64,000 bases of DNA from Orientallactaga sibirica (lineage: Eukaryota > Chordata > Mammalia > Rodentia > Dipodidae): the NCBI GenBank assembly GCA_036365145.1, contig JAEOAD010000982.1, positions 5,296,001-5,360,000 on the forward strand, read 5' to 3'. Of the stretch, positions 24,441-35,317 are shown in pieces. Both the position numbers and the translations under genes were made by a program. Under the pieces are notes generated by a model, which was not told the origin of the DNA, searched no databases, and saw nothing but the letters and a program-made list of their open reading frames with translations. Position 1 is the first letter of the stretch. The number at the start of each line of letters is the position of its first letter.

Positions 24441-25074
24441 ATAATCCCTTACAGGCATGCTCAGAGTATTTGATATATATTCCTGAATCAGTAGAAATTC
24501 ATCCATAAAACATTTCATATGTGAGAACATCTTGAACAGAAGGCAAAGGTCTAAAGCTCCTTCGGTTACTGAAGGTACCTCGACAAAGGGGACACACCTG
24601 AGGCCCCTTGATTATATGGCAGTTATATACACTATGAATCATAAAATTGTCTGGAAAACAATCTAAAACACACTAAAGCACATTTCAAAAAACTCAGTTG
24701 TTCAAAAGACTAACGTAACATACTAAGAGCTAATGTTTTACCACACATTTTCTAAAATATACTTCAAAATGTTCAAAATCCCCACATTAGCTGTTGAGAT
24801 GCTGTGTGCATTATATACTGTTATATTGAATAATAGCATTGTAGCATCTAAATAGGCCTTCAGAAAGGAACACAACAAAGTAGTTCAACCTACTGTTTCC
24901 CAAGCATGACTCATCACAACACCTATTTGAGACTAAAGCTAGTTAACCTGCATGAACAGGTTTTCAACATTCTCACTTTGTGAAATTCTAAGCTTATTTT
25001 GCCACACAAGTAGAATGGATATTATCAAAAAGAAAAAAAATAAAAGAAGAAAGAAAGTACTAGCAAGATTAATT

Positions 25075-25235
25075 ATTTTTTGAGACAGTATCTCATTTAG
25101 TCCAGGCTGGCCTTGAACCCACTATATAGTTTAACATAACTTTAAACTCTGATTCTCCTGCTTCCGCCTTCCAAGTGCTGGGATAAGACATGAGCCAACA
25201 TGTTAGGTTAACTGAGCTATATCCTCGGACCAGAA
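25075..25235 (-). mobile_element. B1/ID composite, antisense
   Basis: TTTTTTGAGACAGTATCTC and GTCCAGGCTGGCCTTGAAC, then CCAAGTGCTGGGATAAGAC, followed by an ID-like end at 25205-25232. Confidence 0.7.
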
Positions 25236-25850
25236 CTCTTAAATACTATTATGGAAATATAAATTAGGATAGCCATTATGGAAAACAGTATTGAAGTTCC
25301 TCAAAACCTGAAAATATAATCATGTCATCTCACTTCTGAGGATGCATTTCAAGAAAATGAAATAGAGAAATCAAAAAGACACTTGCAGGCTGGAGAGATG
25401 GCTTAGCGGTTAAGGCACCTGCCTGCAAAGCCTAAGAATGCCCATTTGAATCTCTAGGTCCCACATTTATCCACATGCAAAAGTGACGCTAGCACCCAAT
25501 GTTGCAAATGCACACAAGGGGGTGCACACATCTGGAGTTCGTTCACAGTGGCTGAGAAGCCCTGGCATGCCCATTCTCTCTCTCTCTCTGAAATTAAAAA
25601 AAAGAAAAAAAAAGACACTTGCATGCTCATGTTTATTGCAGCATGATCACAAGAGCCAAAATATAGAATCAGTTGGCATATACATTAATAAATATGTTCC
25701 ATAAATAATGTATTATCATTCAGCCATAGAAGTATGACAACTAATTATTTGCAGAAACATGGATGACACTCCAAGAGAGTATTTTAACTGAAAAAGTGAA
25801 ATAAGCCAGACACAAAGCAACAAACACTGTATTTCCAGAAACAGAACGAC
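25236..25850 (+). mobile_element. Old L1 ORF2 tail, split by a SINE
   Basis: The text on either side of the SINE (25236-25387 and 25609-25850) corresponds to the L1 ORF2 C-terminal segment, with equivalents of the YYAAIK-type and GTWMKLET-type regions. It is heavily mutated. A DIP SINE with a 15-bp duplication sits in the middle. Confidence 0.65.
25388..25608 (+). mobile_element. DIP-type SINE with perfect 15-bp target duplication
   Basis: AAAAAGACACTTGCA occurs at 25373-25387 and again at 25609-25623, with the SINE exactly between. The host is an old L1 ORF2 tail. Duplication of AG-tailed text next to an A-rich site fits L1-driven integration. Confidence 0.9.
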
Positions 25851-25867
25851 CTTTCCATTAAAATCAT

Positions 25868-26075
25868 GGACCTGTAATCAGCTCTGGGGAAACAAAGATA
25901 GGAAGATCTCTGGGGCTTGATAGCTAAATATTGCAACCAAATCCTTTAGCTCTAGGTTCAGTGAGTGACCCTATTCAGCCTCTGGCTTTCCCCACACATT
26001 GTGCCCACATGTTTTGCAGATACATGTGCACATGCATACCACACAAACACATATGCCAAAAACACATGGAGATTT
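25868..26075 (+). mobile_element. B4-like SINE, 3' part
   Basis: CTGTAATCAGCTCTGGGG, GTTCAGTGAGTGACCC and the CACATGCATACCACAC-rich end. Confidence 0.5.
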
Positions 26076-26599
26076 CAGTCTTCATCTTTAATGTGTTACT
26101 CAGCTCCCATTGAAATGAACTTTAACTTGGTTTGCTGTAGTTCCCAGGTATTATCTTGAGATTTCAATTTCTGTCCCTCTTATGTTTTCAGAGATTGAAC
26201 TAGTTATTTCCTGTTTTCCTCCAGAGCCATTCTTATTTCCCCTGCTCTCCAATGTATTAACAAGGTTTGGTCAACAAAGATTAATTTTCTGATGGTCCTT
26301 TTAGGTTGAGTTGGGAAGAGTAAATCCCAACTAATTGGAAGTAGACTGAAAGAAGAGAGGAAGGATGGAGTGAGAGTATTTACACTACCTTTTGCTGATT
26401 ATGCAGTAGCATCACAAGTTACTTCTTTAGCAGGACACTTCTGAGGTATTAGCTTTCAATTAAAATGCTTTATATTCATGGTGTTATCTTACACTTGACA
26501 GTCCCAGCTACATGACAGCAATGGCACTTCTTCCCTCAGTTTCTTAATTTCTCCATTGCTACAACTGGCACTGACTTCCTGGCTATAACAGTTTCTGTG
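26076..26599. other. Unassigned flank downstream of the repeat ORF
   Basis: No repeat family is recognised. In gene sense this follows the TAG at 26600. An AATAAAATGCTT-like signal is absent just after the stop; AATTAAAATG on the plus strand is the only A/T-rich block. A 3' UTR cannot be confirmed. Confidence 0.3.
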
Positions 26600-28804
26600 C
26601 TACTTCCCCTCTCTATCAGAGGGGAATAATATATGGTTGTTGTCAGAAAGGGAGATGCTGAGTCTCGCTTGATCAGAGGTGGACAATCCTTGATTGTTGT
26701 CAGGAAAGGAGGTGCTGAGGCCCTCTTGTTCAGAGGTGGAAGATCCTTGATTGTTGTCAGGAGGGGAGGTGCTGAACCCCTCTTGTTCAGAGGTGGAAGA
26801 TCCTTGATTGTTGTCAGGAGGGGAGGTGCTGAACCCCTCTTGTTCAGAGGTGGAAGTTTCTTGATTGTTGTCAGGAGGGGAGGTGCTGAGCCTCTCTTGA
26901 TCAGAGAGGGACATTTGTTGATTTTTGTAAGAAAGGGAGGTGCTGAGGCCCTCTTGATCAGTGGGGGACAATCCTTGATTTTTGTCAAAAAGGGAGGTGC
27001 TGAGCCCCTCTTGATCAGTGGAGGACAATCCTTGATTGTTGTCAAAAAGGGAGGTGCTGGACCCTTTTTGTTTAGAGGTGGACAATCCTTGATTATTATC
27101 AGAAAGGTAAATGCTGAGCCACTCTTGTTCAGAGGTGGATGATCCTTGAGTGCTGTCAGAAAAGGGGATGCTGAGCCCCTCTTGATCAGAGATGGACGAT
27201 CCTTGATTGCTGACAGAAAGGGAGGTGCTGATCCCCTCTTGATCAGAGGAGGACCATCCTTGATTGTTGTCAGAAAGGTAAATGCTGAGCCCCTCTTGAT
27301 CAGAGATGGATGATCCTTGATTGCTGTCAGAAAAGGAGGTGCTGATCCCCTCTTGTTCAGAGGTGGACGATCCTTGATTGCTGTCAGAAAGAGAGGTACT
27401 GAGCCACTCTTGTTCAGAGGTGGACGACCCTTGATTGCTGTCAGAAAGGGAGGTACTGAGCCCCTCTTCATCCAAAGGGGATAATCCTTGATTGTTGTCA
27501 CAAAGGTAAATGATGAGCCTCTCTTGATCAGAGGGGGACGATCCTTGATTGTTTTCATAAAGGGAGGTGCTGAGCCACTCTTGATCAGAGGGGGACGATC
27601 CTTGATTGCCGAGCCTCTCTTGATCAGAGGGGGACGATCCTTGATTGTTGTCAGAAAGGGAGGTGCCGAGCCTCTCTTGATCAGAGGGGGACGATCCTTG
27701 ATTGTTGTCAGAAAGGGAGGTGCCGAGCCTCTCTTGATCAGAGGGGACGATCCTTGATTGTTGTCAGAAAGGGAGGTGCCGAGCCTCTCTTGATCAGAGG
27801 GGACGATCCTTGATTGTTTTCAGAAAGGGAGGTGCGAGCCTCTCTTGATCAGAGGGGGACGATCCTTGATTGTTGTCAGAAAGGGAGGTGCCGAGCCTCT
27901 CTTGATCAGAGGGGGACGATCCTTGATTGTTGTCAGAAAGGGAGGTGCCGAGCCTCTCTTGATCAGAGGGGGACGATCCTTGATTGTTGTCAGAAAGGGA
28001 GGTGCCGAGCCTCTCTTGATCAGAGGGGGACGATCCTTGATTGTTGTCAGAAAGGGAGGTGCCGAGCCTCTCTTGATCAGAGGGGGACGATCCTTGATTG
28101 TTTTCAGAAAGGGAGGTGCCGAGCCTCTCTTGATCAGAGGGGGATGATCCTTGATTGTTGTCAGAAGGGGAGGTGCTGAGCCCCTCTTGATCAGAGGGGA
28201 ATGATCCTTGGTTTTTATCAGAAAGGAGCCCCTTTTGGTCGGAGGGGGATGACTGGAGTCTTCCTGTGACAGATTGAGAAGTTTCCAGAGCCCTTTGAGC
28301 AGAAGGGGGACTTATCATCCTATGTTGTTTAGAAGAAGGTTCTCCATGCACTGCCTCTTCTGCTTCCCTCTCCTCATCAGAATCTTGAAGACCATATGTT
28401 GCCAGGACTCCATGGCAGCCCGGGCAGCACTCTTCACGTTCTTCCAACAAGGTGGGGTCCACAGGACTAGGTGGCCTCCTCAACATCTCACCTGTCCAAG
28501 TGTAGGGAGAAAGGGTAGAAACTCCACTTTTGATGATAGGCTTGAAGGCAGATGGCCTAGGTTGTGTGTTCTGCTCTGTACTATTGTACTCAACAGTATC
28601 AAACCATTCTAATTCATTAAATCCATCATTGTCTTCTCCTACATCCTTCACCATAATGTTCGTGGCATAGGGACTTGGAGTCTTCTCAGGGGCTGGTGGA
28701 TCTGATAGGCTGTCTGGACTCTGGTGGGGTTCCATCTGTACTCTTGGTATTCTGGGACTTAGGAGCTCGTGGGCTTGCAGGGTCACATATGTCTCTGGGC
28801 TCAT
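26600..28804 (-). pseudogene. Unrecognised repeat protein ORF, about 735 codons in register, disrupted at 27.75-27.84 kb
   Basis: I do not recognise this protein. On the minus strand the frame opens at ATG 28804 (weak context); the same frame extends without ATG to an in-frame TAG at 28846-28844, so a splice acceptor may instead feed it, for example the AG at 28827-28826. The first ~180 residues are unique, Pro/Ser/Glu-rich and acidic, with an aromatic patch (ELEWFDTVEYN), a CPGC motif and a DSDEEREAEE stretch. From about 28250 down to 26640 the rest is roughly 27 copies of a 19-residue unit of the type SPSDQERLGTSLSDNNQGS. No signal peptide or membrane segment is seen. The frame stops early (TGA, 27796-27794) after a 1-base deletion near 27834; two more near 27800 and 27744 restore phase, and the frame then stays open to a TAG at 26600. 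It could be an intact gene with consensus errors, a variable-length X-linked gene, or a recent pseudogene. The truncated product would be about 336 residues from the ATG. Confidence 0.5.
26640..28250 (-). repeat. 57-bp coding minisatellite (about 27 units)
   Basis: The unit is 57 bp (19 codons). Unit starts, marked by the CTTGATCAG core on the plus strand, fall at 27580, 27619, 27676, 27733, 27789, 27844, 27901 and 27958. Units from 27610 to 28170 are nearly identical, while those from 26640 to 27560 have diverged at many sites. One unit (near 27606) lacks exactly 18 bp, which is in frame. Because 57 is a multiple of 3 and the unit lacks stops in several frames, long open frames also occur on the plus strand and in a second minus frame; these are by-products. 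Confidence 0.9.
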
Positions 28805-29234
28805 CCACCTGGGCAGTCTAGGGTGCTGGTACTTCACAAGTGACTACTTCTGCAGGTTCTGATAATATGTAGGAAGTGCTTCCAGGGATTGAGAGATGTT
28901 GTGTCAATCTTCTGTCTGCATTCCTGGTCTCTCGAGTGGGTCTTGGGCCTCAGATCTTGCTGTATGTGGCCCTAAGATACCCTCCTACATAGTCACTGAA
29001 AGGTAGTCAACAGGGAGAACAGCAGAGTAGTTGCCCATAGCAACAGAAGCACACATAGTTACCCATTGTGATGGCTGCTTTAAACAAGATTGCTCATCCC
29101 TGAACCAGCAGGCAAGGCAAGAGTTTTGAGTGGGAATTTCTTTCTCCCAAACTGAGGAAGCTGCTGAAGGGAGGCATGCAAGACTCCGGCAATAGTTGGT
29201 CTCAGGGCACAAGTAAAACTACCTAGAATAAGCA
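28805..29234. other. Unassigned flank upstream of the repeat ORF
   Basis: This stretch matches no repeat family I recognise. On the minus strand it contains short open stretches in shifting frames, for example about 44 codons from 28955 to 28824 that end in a TAG just where the main frame begins. This could be frameshifted coding sequence, 5' UTR or intron. It separates the repeat ORF from an L1 3' end. Confidence 0.35.
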
Positions 29235-29745
29235 ATCAGTTTGCCCTAAAATTGTCATCTAAGCCACACCCCTCAATGCTCAGGAAAACTCCTGGAAGAG
29301 GAAGTGGAAAGAATGTAAGTGTAGGAAGGGGACAAGTAGACCTTCCCTGTGGAATGTTCTTGTTCTGAATAAACAAATCCACTACACTCATGGACTCACA
29401 GTACATGTGGTTTTCTGTCAATACCACATCATAGATTAGAGAGGGTCCATTAACCCCCACACTTTCCAGAGTAAATACTAGAAATTGATGATCACTAAGA
29501 AAGGGAAAGCCATATACTTTAGTGGAGGATTGCACATTCTCTAGTAAAGAACCCCTTGCCCATAATTAGGCAAATAATCCTAATTTAAATCAATGGCTCA
29601 AGAAAAAAACTAAAACAAGGCATGGAAGTAGGATGGGGATCTAATGGAAAGAAGGATTATAGTTGACGGATAAAGAAAGGAGAGGGTAAGTGTGGGGGGT
29701 TCAAAATGCATTGTATACATGTATGAAACTGTCAACAATAAAAGG
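29235..29745 (+). mobile_element. L1 3' UTR
   Basis: Marker GCTCAGGAAAACTCCTGGAAG at about 29279, and the end GTTCAAAATGCATTGTATACATGTATGAAACTGTCAACAATAAA-type block near 29700-29740. It lies just upstream, in gene sense, of the 57-bp repeat ORF and so limits how near any upstream exon can be. Confidence 0.6.
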
Positions 29746-29852
29746 AAAAATAATGTTTTCTGAAGAGTGCAGACCTTCTCATTGAAAAGTATAAAAATGT
29801 GGAATTCCATCATCCCAGTGCATATCACAATGATTAACTATCTCTTGTTAGG

Positions 29853-30048
29853 AAAAAGGAGAGATGGCTTAGCGGTTAAGGCATTTGCCTGTGAGGCCTA
29901 AGGACCTAGGTTCGATTCCCCAGGACCCATGTAAGCCAGATGCACAGGGGCACATGTGTCTGGAGTTAGTTTGCAGTGGCTAGAGTCCCTGGCATGCCCA
30001 TTCTCTCTCTCTCTCTCTCTGCTTTCAAATAAATAAATATATTAAAAA
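29853..30048 (+). mobile_element. DIP-type SINE
   Basis: The copy lacks the first few bases of the head. Flanked by TCTTGTTAGG- and TCTTATTAGG-like duplications (around 29842 and 30051). Followed at once by an ID/B1 composite element. Confidence 0.8.
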
Positions 30049-30057
30049 ATTCTTATT

Positions 30058-30300
30058 AGGGCTCAAATGTAGGTCAGCTATTAGGGTGCTTGCTTAGCAT
30101 ACACAAAGTCCTGGGTTTCATCCTCAGCAGCACCACATAAAAACCAGTAGTGGTGGTGCACATCTATAATCCAGGCATACTGGAGGTGCTGGTAGAAAGG
30201 TCAGAAATTCCATGTCACCATTAGCTACATAGATAGTTCAAAGACCACTGGAGAGTGACATAAGGACCCTGTCTTAAACAAAAACTGAAAAATAATAATT
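30058..30300 (+). mobile_element. ID/B1 composite SINE
   Basis: ID head (GGGCTCAAATGTAGGTCAGC, TGGGTTTCATCCTCAGCAGC), then a B1-like part and GACCCTGTCTTAAAC. Confidence 0.7.
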
Positions 30301-30814
30301 TTGTATTTTCATATTGAAAAATGTGATAAAGAAACTTACTATTTTATAAAGCTAATCTAAAACTTTAAATAATAAAAATTAACTTTTGTAAAAAAAAAAG
30401 ACACCAGTTTGACATGCTTGTAGCTTTAATTTGCATTTTTGATTGAAAATGAGATCAATTACCATTGGATATATTCATGTTTGAAAAAAACACATGATAA
30501 AATTTAAGCAAGCATGCTTTCTATAAGAGAAACATAAACGTGTCATACATTATTCCTTTCCCTGGGAGTTCATAGGCCTTGGGGTACTTTAACTCCACTT
30601 GCTGACCAACCTTCTGATGTACGTATATAGGTTTGCTGAGTAAATTCCTGATGTTGTCACTTGTCCCTGTGGAAATATTAATATTTCCCGTTTTCTTCGC
30701 AAAACTATCCTTGATTTTATATAAAATAATATGGCTCTCCTACTTATATGTTACCATTTTGTTATTTTCTTACTTTTTTATTGTCCATGTCAATGTACAC
30801 ATATCTACAGTTGA

Positions 30815-31110
30815 AGCCGGAATGTGTCTCCCCAAAGAGCATATTTTAAAGTTGTAGCCTGTAGTGTGATAATATTTGGAGGTATGGCCTTTTAGAGATA
30901 ATTTGGTTTAGATGAGTTCTGGAGTGTGGGTCCTGCTCATGGGATTTGCACCCATACAAGAGGAATAGATACAAATAGCTTCCCACCTCTGCTGTGTGAG
31001 GACACAGAGAAATGCTGTTATAATGCTGAAAGAGGGCCCTCACCAGAATTTGTCCTTGCTAGCACCTTGCTCTTGGATTTCCAGCTTCTAGAACTGTGAG
31101 AACTCCATCT
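30815..31110 (+). mobile_element. Old mammal-wide repeat, family not assigned
   Basis: Segments GAATGTGTCTCCCCAAAGAG, ATAATATTTGGAGGTATGGCC, AGAGGGCCCTCACCAGAATT and GGATTTCCAGCTTCTAGAAC match the order of a widespread mammalian MER-type repeat. The exact name is not safe from memory. Confidence 0.5.
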
Positions 31111-31121
31111 GTATAGTTTAA

Positions 31122-31144
31122 ACACACACACACACACACACACC
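31122..31144. repeat. (CA)n microsatellite
   Basis: About 11 CA units at the end of the old MER-type repeat. Confidence 0.85.
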
Positions 31145-31569
31145 ACCTAAAATATATTTATCATTTTAGTAGTCTCTAAGTCCTTATATCTCTGGTATTC
31201 CATCTGGTCCCATGTATCATTTGGGGGAGAAATGCAATTTAGTATTCATTTCTAGTCTTAAAGTGGTTTGTTTTTTGTTAGTTTTTGTTGGATTTTAGTC
31301 TCGAAAAAATATTTTCAGTTGGTATAGAATTCTACCTTTTCCTTTTTAAGGGAGAAAAGGATTCTTTTTTGTTTGTTTTTTGTTTGCTGAACTGGAACTC
31401 AGGGTGGCCTCGAACTTTCAGTAATCCTCCTACATCTGCCTCCTGAAATCTTTTACTCACATTTTCAGAAGTGTCTTCCATTGTGGCAAGGAGAACAAGT
31501 AGATCAGAGAGACTCAACTCATTGTAACCAGGAAGCAGAAGTTTAGTTTGATAGTTATTTTATTTGGTT

Positions 31570-32515
31570 ACACTGAAAAAACCTGGTTTCTGGTATCCTG
31601 TTGTTGAGAAAACCACATGCTTTAGTTGCAGAACACTGAAAACTCAAGCTGGAACTGAGCTATAACCCTCTTCCTGCTGGCTAGTTTGTCACAGTGCTCG
31701 AGAGCTATGCAGGCAACTGGGAGAGAAAAGCCATTGAAAGTCGTAACCAGTAGTGGACCATGCAAATTACACATCTGCCCAGCCAAGCAAGATAAGGCCA
31801 TCAATGCAACAGCATAACTTTTACAAGGGTAACAAACTGCTCTTTGGATCTGAGGTCTGCTCCATGGGAGGGAATTCACTCTTGGTACTGAAAACCAAGT
31901 CAGAAGCGTAAGGATTGGAAAGTCACAGATCATAGGAGGAAATTACTAGTGTTGTTTTACTAAATTCATTTGTTATGCCCATCCAATCACCCTCTAAACT
32001 CTTATGTTTATGCTAATAGAGTACTGCTGATCTCACTTTTGATCCGAGTAGCTTCTTTTCCCAGATGGCAATGACAACTGGGGACAATCACAACACATCA
32101 AAATTCTGAGAAGTGATAGTTAAATGATCAGCATTAAATGCGATATTCTGCTCACACATTTCAAGGCTCAGAAAACATTTTGTGGAAAGAATGAAGAATC
32201 ACAGGATGAATGCTTTGGAGCCTTGTATTTTGGGCAGGTGGTTGTTGTGTTCATGACCTCACAGCAGCTCTTGTTACCTTAACACTATTGGCCCTATTAG
32301 CATGTTGTCTTGGATGAAGAAGGAAGGCAAGATGAAAAAAAAAAAAAAAGAAAAAAGACAACTATCAAAAGAGAAGAGGAACTTGTTGGAGGGGAAAAGG
32401 GGTTCAGTGGAAGAGTGATATGGGATAAGGGAAAAAGAGAGTGATGGGAGGGGTTTATGATCAAAATACATTATGGACACATATAAAACTGTTAACTATG
32501 ACAAGTTATTGTTAT
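31570..32515 (+). mobile_element. L1 3' UTR (older)
   Basis: Holds the equivalents of the ATTATGCCCATCCA, GGCTCAGAAAACAT and CATGACCTCACAGCAG blocks. It ends with a G-rich stretch and the GATCAAAATACATTATGGACA box. An A-rich run at 32335-32357 lies inside. Confidence 0.7.
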
Positions 32516-32753
32516 TGCTGAGATAGATAGGTAAGATCCTTCTGTTCTTGTTTGCTAAGAGGAATTTGTCATCCATATTTTTTCCTCTTAGAAATAGATG
32601 TTGAATACTATCAAATTCCTCTGTGAAAACAATTTTAGTTATAATTATTGATATAATAAATACCATTTCTTACTTTTTTTCCAAATTCAACCAACCTTAT
32701 ATGCCTGATGTAATTCTTCCCTATTAATGAGTTTTCATTATTAAAATATAATA

Positions 32754-32964
32754 GGGGGCGGATAGATTGCTTAGTGGTTAAAGCACTTGCCTGCAAAGCC
32801 CAAGGACCCAGGTTTGATTTCCCAGAACCCATGTATGTCTGAGGCACAAGGTGGCACATGTGTCTGGAGTACATTAATAGTTGCTAGAGCCCCTGGTGCA
32901 CCCATTTTCTCTATATATCTATCTCTCTCATCTCTCTGTTTCTATCTAATAAATAAATAAATAA
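32754..32964 (+). mobile_element. DIP-type SINE
   Basis: Complete but diverged copy, ending in (AATA)n at 32950-32964 and abutting a MIR. Confidence 0.8.
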
Positions 32965-33200
32965 CATGGAAGCAGTGTAGCACAGTTGCTCAGAGTATGT
33001 GTTCTAAAAGCAGACTGCCTGAATTTAAATCCACTTCTACTGCTTACTAGTTATGTAAACATGAGTAAGTTCTTGGTCTCTCTCTACTTTGGTTACCTCA
33101 TCTGTACAGTGGGAATATTTGCTTCTCTTGTACAGGGCTGTGTATGATGCCTTGAGTGATGGGAGGCAGATGATAGCTAAGGAGGTTGCGGTTTCTTTTT
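32965..33200 (+). mobile_element. MIR SINE
   Basis: GTAGCACAGTTGCTCAGAG, AAAGCAGACTGCCTGAATTT, TGCTTACTAGTTATG, ACCTCATCTGTACAGTGGG and ACAGGGCTGTGTATGATG follow the MIR consensus over most of its length. Confidence 0.75.
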
Positions 33201-33394
33201 TGGGATTATGGAAATGTTACAAAATTGATTATGATGATTAGCACACAATTCTGTGAAAATATAGTAAAGGACATTAAATTATATAATTCAAATAAATGAC
33301 TTGTATTTGCCACACAAAATATCTTAGCTTATATTAATACCTGCAACAATGCTTAATGTGATTGAGAATTTTAGTTCTATAATTGGATTACCTT

Positions 33395-33545
33395 TTTTAC
33401 TTCAGACCTACCAGTAGTGAGATATCAGGCAAGTTCCTTAACATGATATGGGTCTTATTTCTCAAACTGTAAAATGAAAAGAATAGTACCAACTTGATGA
33501 ATTCATAGAGACTAAATATATTAAAGCATTTAAACCACTAAGAAA
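33395..33545 (+). mobile_element. MIR fragment
   Basis: GGCAAGTTCCTTAACATG, TTCTCAAACTGTAAAATG and AATAGTACCAACTTGATG correspond to the MIR 3' half. Confidence 0.5.
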
Positions 33546-34384
33546 AAAATTATTGAAAAAAAGGAATGGCAAATGATGCCACTTTGATTATAAACAAACT
33601 GTTACCAAAATATGATTTATATATGTATAAAAATTGTTGATTTTATTATCCAAAAAAAGAAAGAAATGACTACTGTTAAATGGTAAGAACAAGATACTTA
33701 TTATAAAATATATCATTACCTTATGGCTGGAAGTGAGTTTTGCTATGACTTACACTTCTTGGGAGGCATATCTTAGACAGCTACAGAATAAAAACTTTTT
33801 ACTGCACTCAAAAATACTTATAAAATCCTCTACGCCAGCCCAAGATCTCAAGCTGACTTCAGGAAAGGCATTTGACACTATCTATTGGGGATTTTACTTT
33901 GGTCACAGAAGCCCCTACCTTCTGATAACTTTCACATAAGTAAGGAAAAGACCTAGTCTTTTCCCCATTGTGTTGTTACTGTAGTTTCAATCACTGCTCT
34001 TGTTCTTTATGAATTTACAACAAAGTCAAATTCATCTTTAATTATGACATTTCAGTGCTTTTTGTAAAGTATAACTCAGATGTGATACAGAGAGAATAAA
34101 AATCAGATCTCTTCAACAGACCCTGAAAATGGCCCTATCAAGAAGCATATCTGATCAAAAATGCCTTGGGCTAAATGATGAATTATTGTCATGAAGCTTT
34201 TTATGTTTGGCCAAATGGAAGTCTCTAAGATGCTAAAAGAACAAGACAGAATGCACCCATCACACTATGTCAATTAGGTTTCGTGAAAATAAAGTTTTAA
34301 TTTCCTTGTTCCCCTTTTCAGAAGCACAAGCTCCTGAGGATGGAAATAAAAGAAAACTAAACAACAATATCCACTCTTCTTTTT
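33546..34384. other. Repeat-poor stretch
   Basis: No repeats or gene recognised over about 840 bp. A 68-codon frame at 33733 has no recognisable features. Confidence 0.35.
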
Positions 34385-34582
34385 TTTCTAAGTCCAGGCT
34401 GACCTGCAACTTCCTGTGTAGCTGAGGGTGAGCTTGGACTCCTAATCCTCATGTCTCCACCTCCCAGGCGTTAGAATTAGAGATTTGTGTCACCATTCCC
34501 AGCTTTATGTGATGCTGGGAGTCTACCTCAGGGTATCATGCTAGGGTAGGCACGCTATCCACTGGGCAATATCTCCAGTTCC
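34385..34582 (-). mobile_element. B1/ID composite, antisense
   Basis: GTCCAGGCTGACCTGCAAC, CTCCACCTCCCAGGCG and an ID end (GGGCAATATCTCCAGTTCCC). Confidence 0.65.
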
Positions 34583-35112
34583 CTTTATCTGAGCTGTAAC
34601 TTCCTCATATCCAAGAAAAGAGAAACCAACACTGACTGTAGACATTAATGATGCTGTAAGCAGAATTGTGTTTCCACCGTTTTGACTTTAAAGTGTTTCC
34701 TTTAAGTCACATGCTCATTGACATGTTTAACATTGTAGTCATAACAATGTATATTTACTGATGGTGCCCTCCAAGTGATTTTCAATTCAGAATACCAGCA
34801 TACCAAACTTTCCTTTGCAATTAGGAATTGTTTGCTTGTTTTGGGATTGTGAGACCAAAGGGTATCTTCTCAGACACAATGTCCCTAAGTTGGAGGGGAT
34901 GTTAAGTATTCTCCAATACCAAATCCATTAAGACAGAAAGTATATTCATAGTGGCTAGGGGTTAAGAAAAGGAGGAGAAGAGGCTGGTGGCCAGTGGATT
35001 TTTTTTTTTTTGAGGTGGTAAAGGTATTCTGAAATTAAATAATGGTAATGATTGTATAGTCCATGAAAACACTAAAAAAATTGAATTTTTATACTTAAAA
35101 ACTGTGATATTT

Positions 35113-35317
35113 GGGGCTGGAGAGATGGCTTAGTAATTAAAGTACTTGTCTATGAAGCCTAAGGACTCAGGTTCGATTCCCCAGTACCCATGTAAGCCAG
35201 ATGTACAAAGTGGTGCATGCTTCTGAAGTTCATTGGCACACCCATTCTCTCTGTCTGTCTGTAGTCTCTGTATCTGTCTCTCTCTCTCTGATTGCAAATA
35301 AATAAATTTTAAAAAAT
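35113..35317 (+). mobile_element. DIP-type SINE
   Basis: Complete; the CT run is partly (CTGT)n. Confidence 0.85.

Noticed and set aside
26633..28179. CRISPR-like appearance of regular 57-bp repeats
   Set aside because: There are no unique spacers; units are head-to-tail with no spacing, in a mammalian genome, and fit a coding minisatellite.
26600..28804. Assignment of the repeat ORF to the VCX or FAM9 families known near ANOS1 in primates
   Set aside because: Neither the unique part nor the 19-residue unit resembles those proteins; position alone is not enough.
28985..29535. Minus-strand frames of 75 and 99 codons
   Set aside because: The 99-codon frame lies in an L1 3' UTR and the 75-codon one has no motif; both are probably chance.
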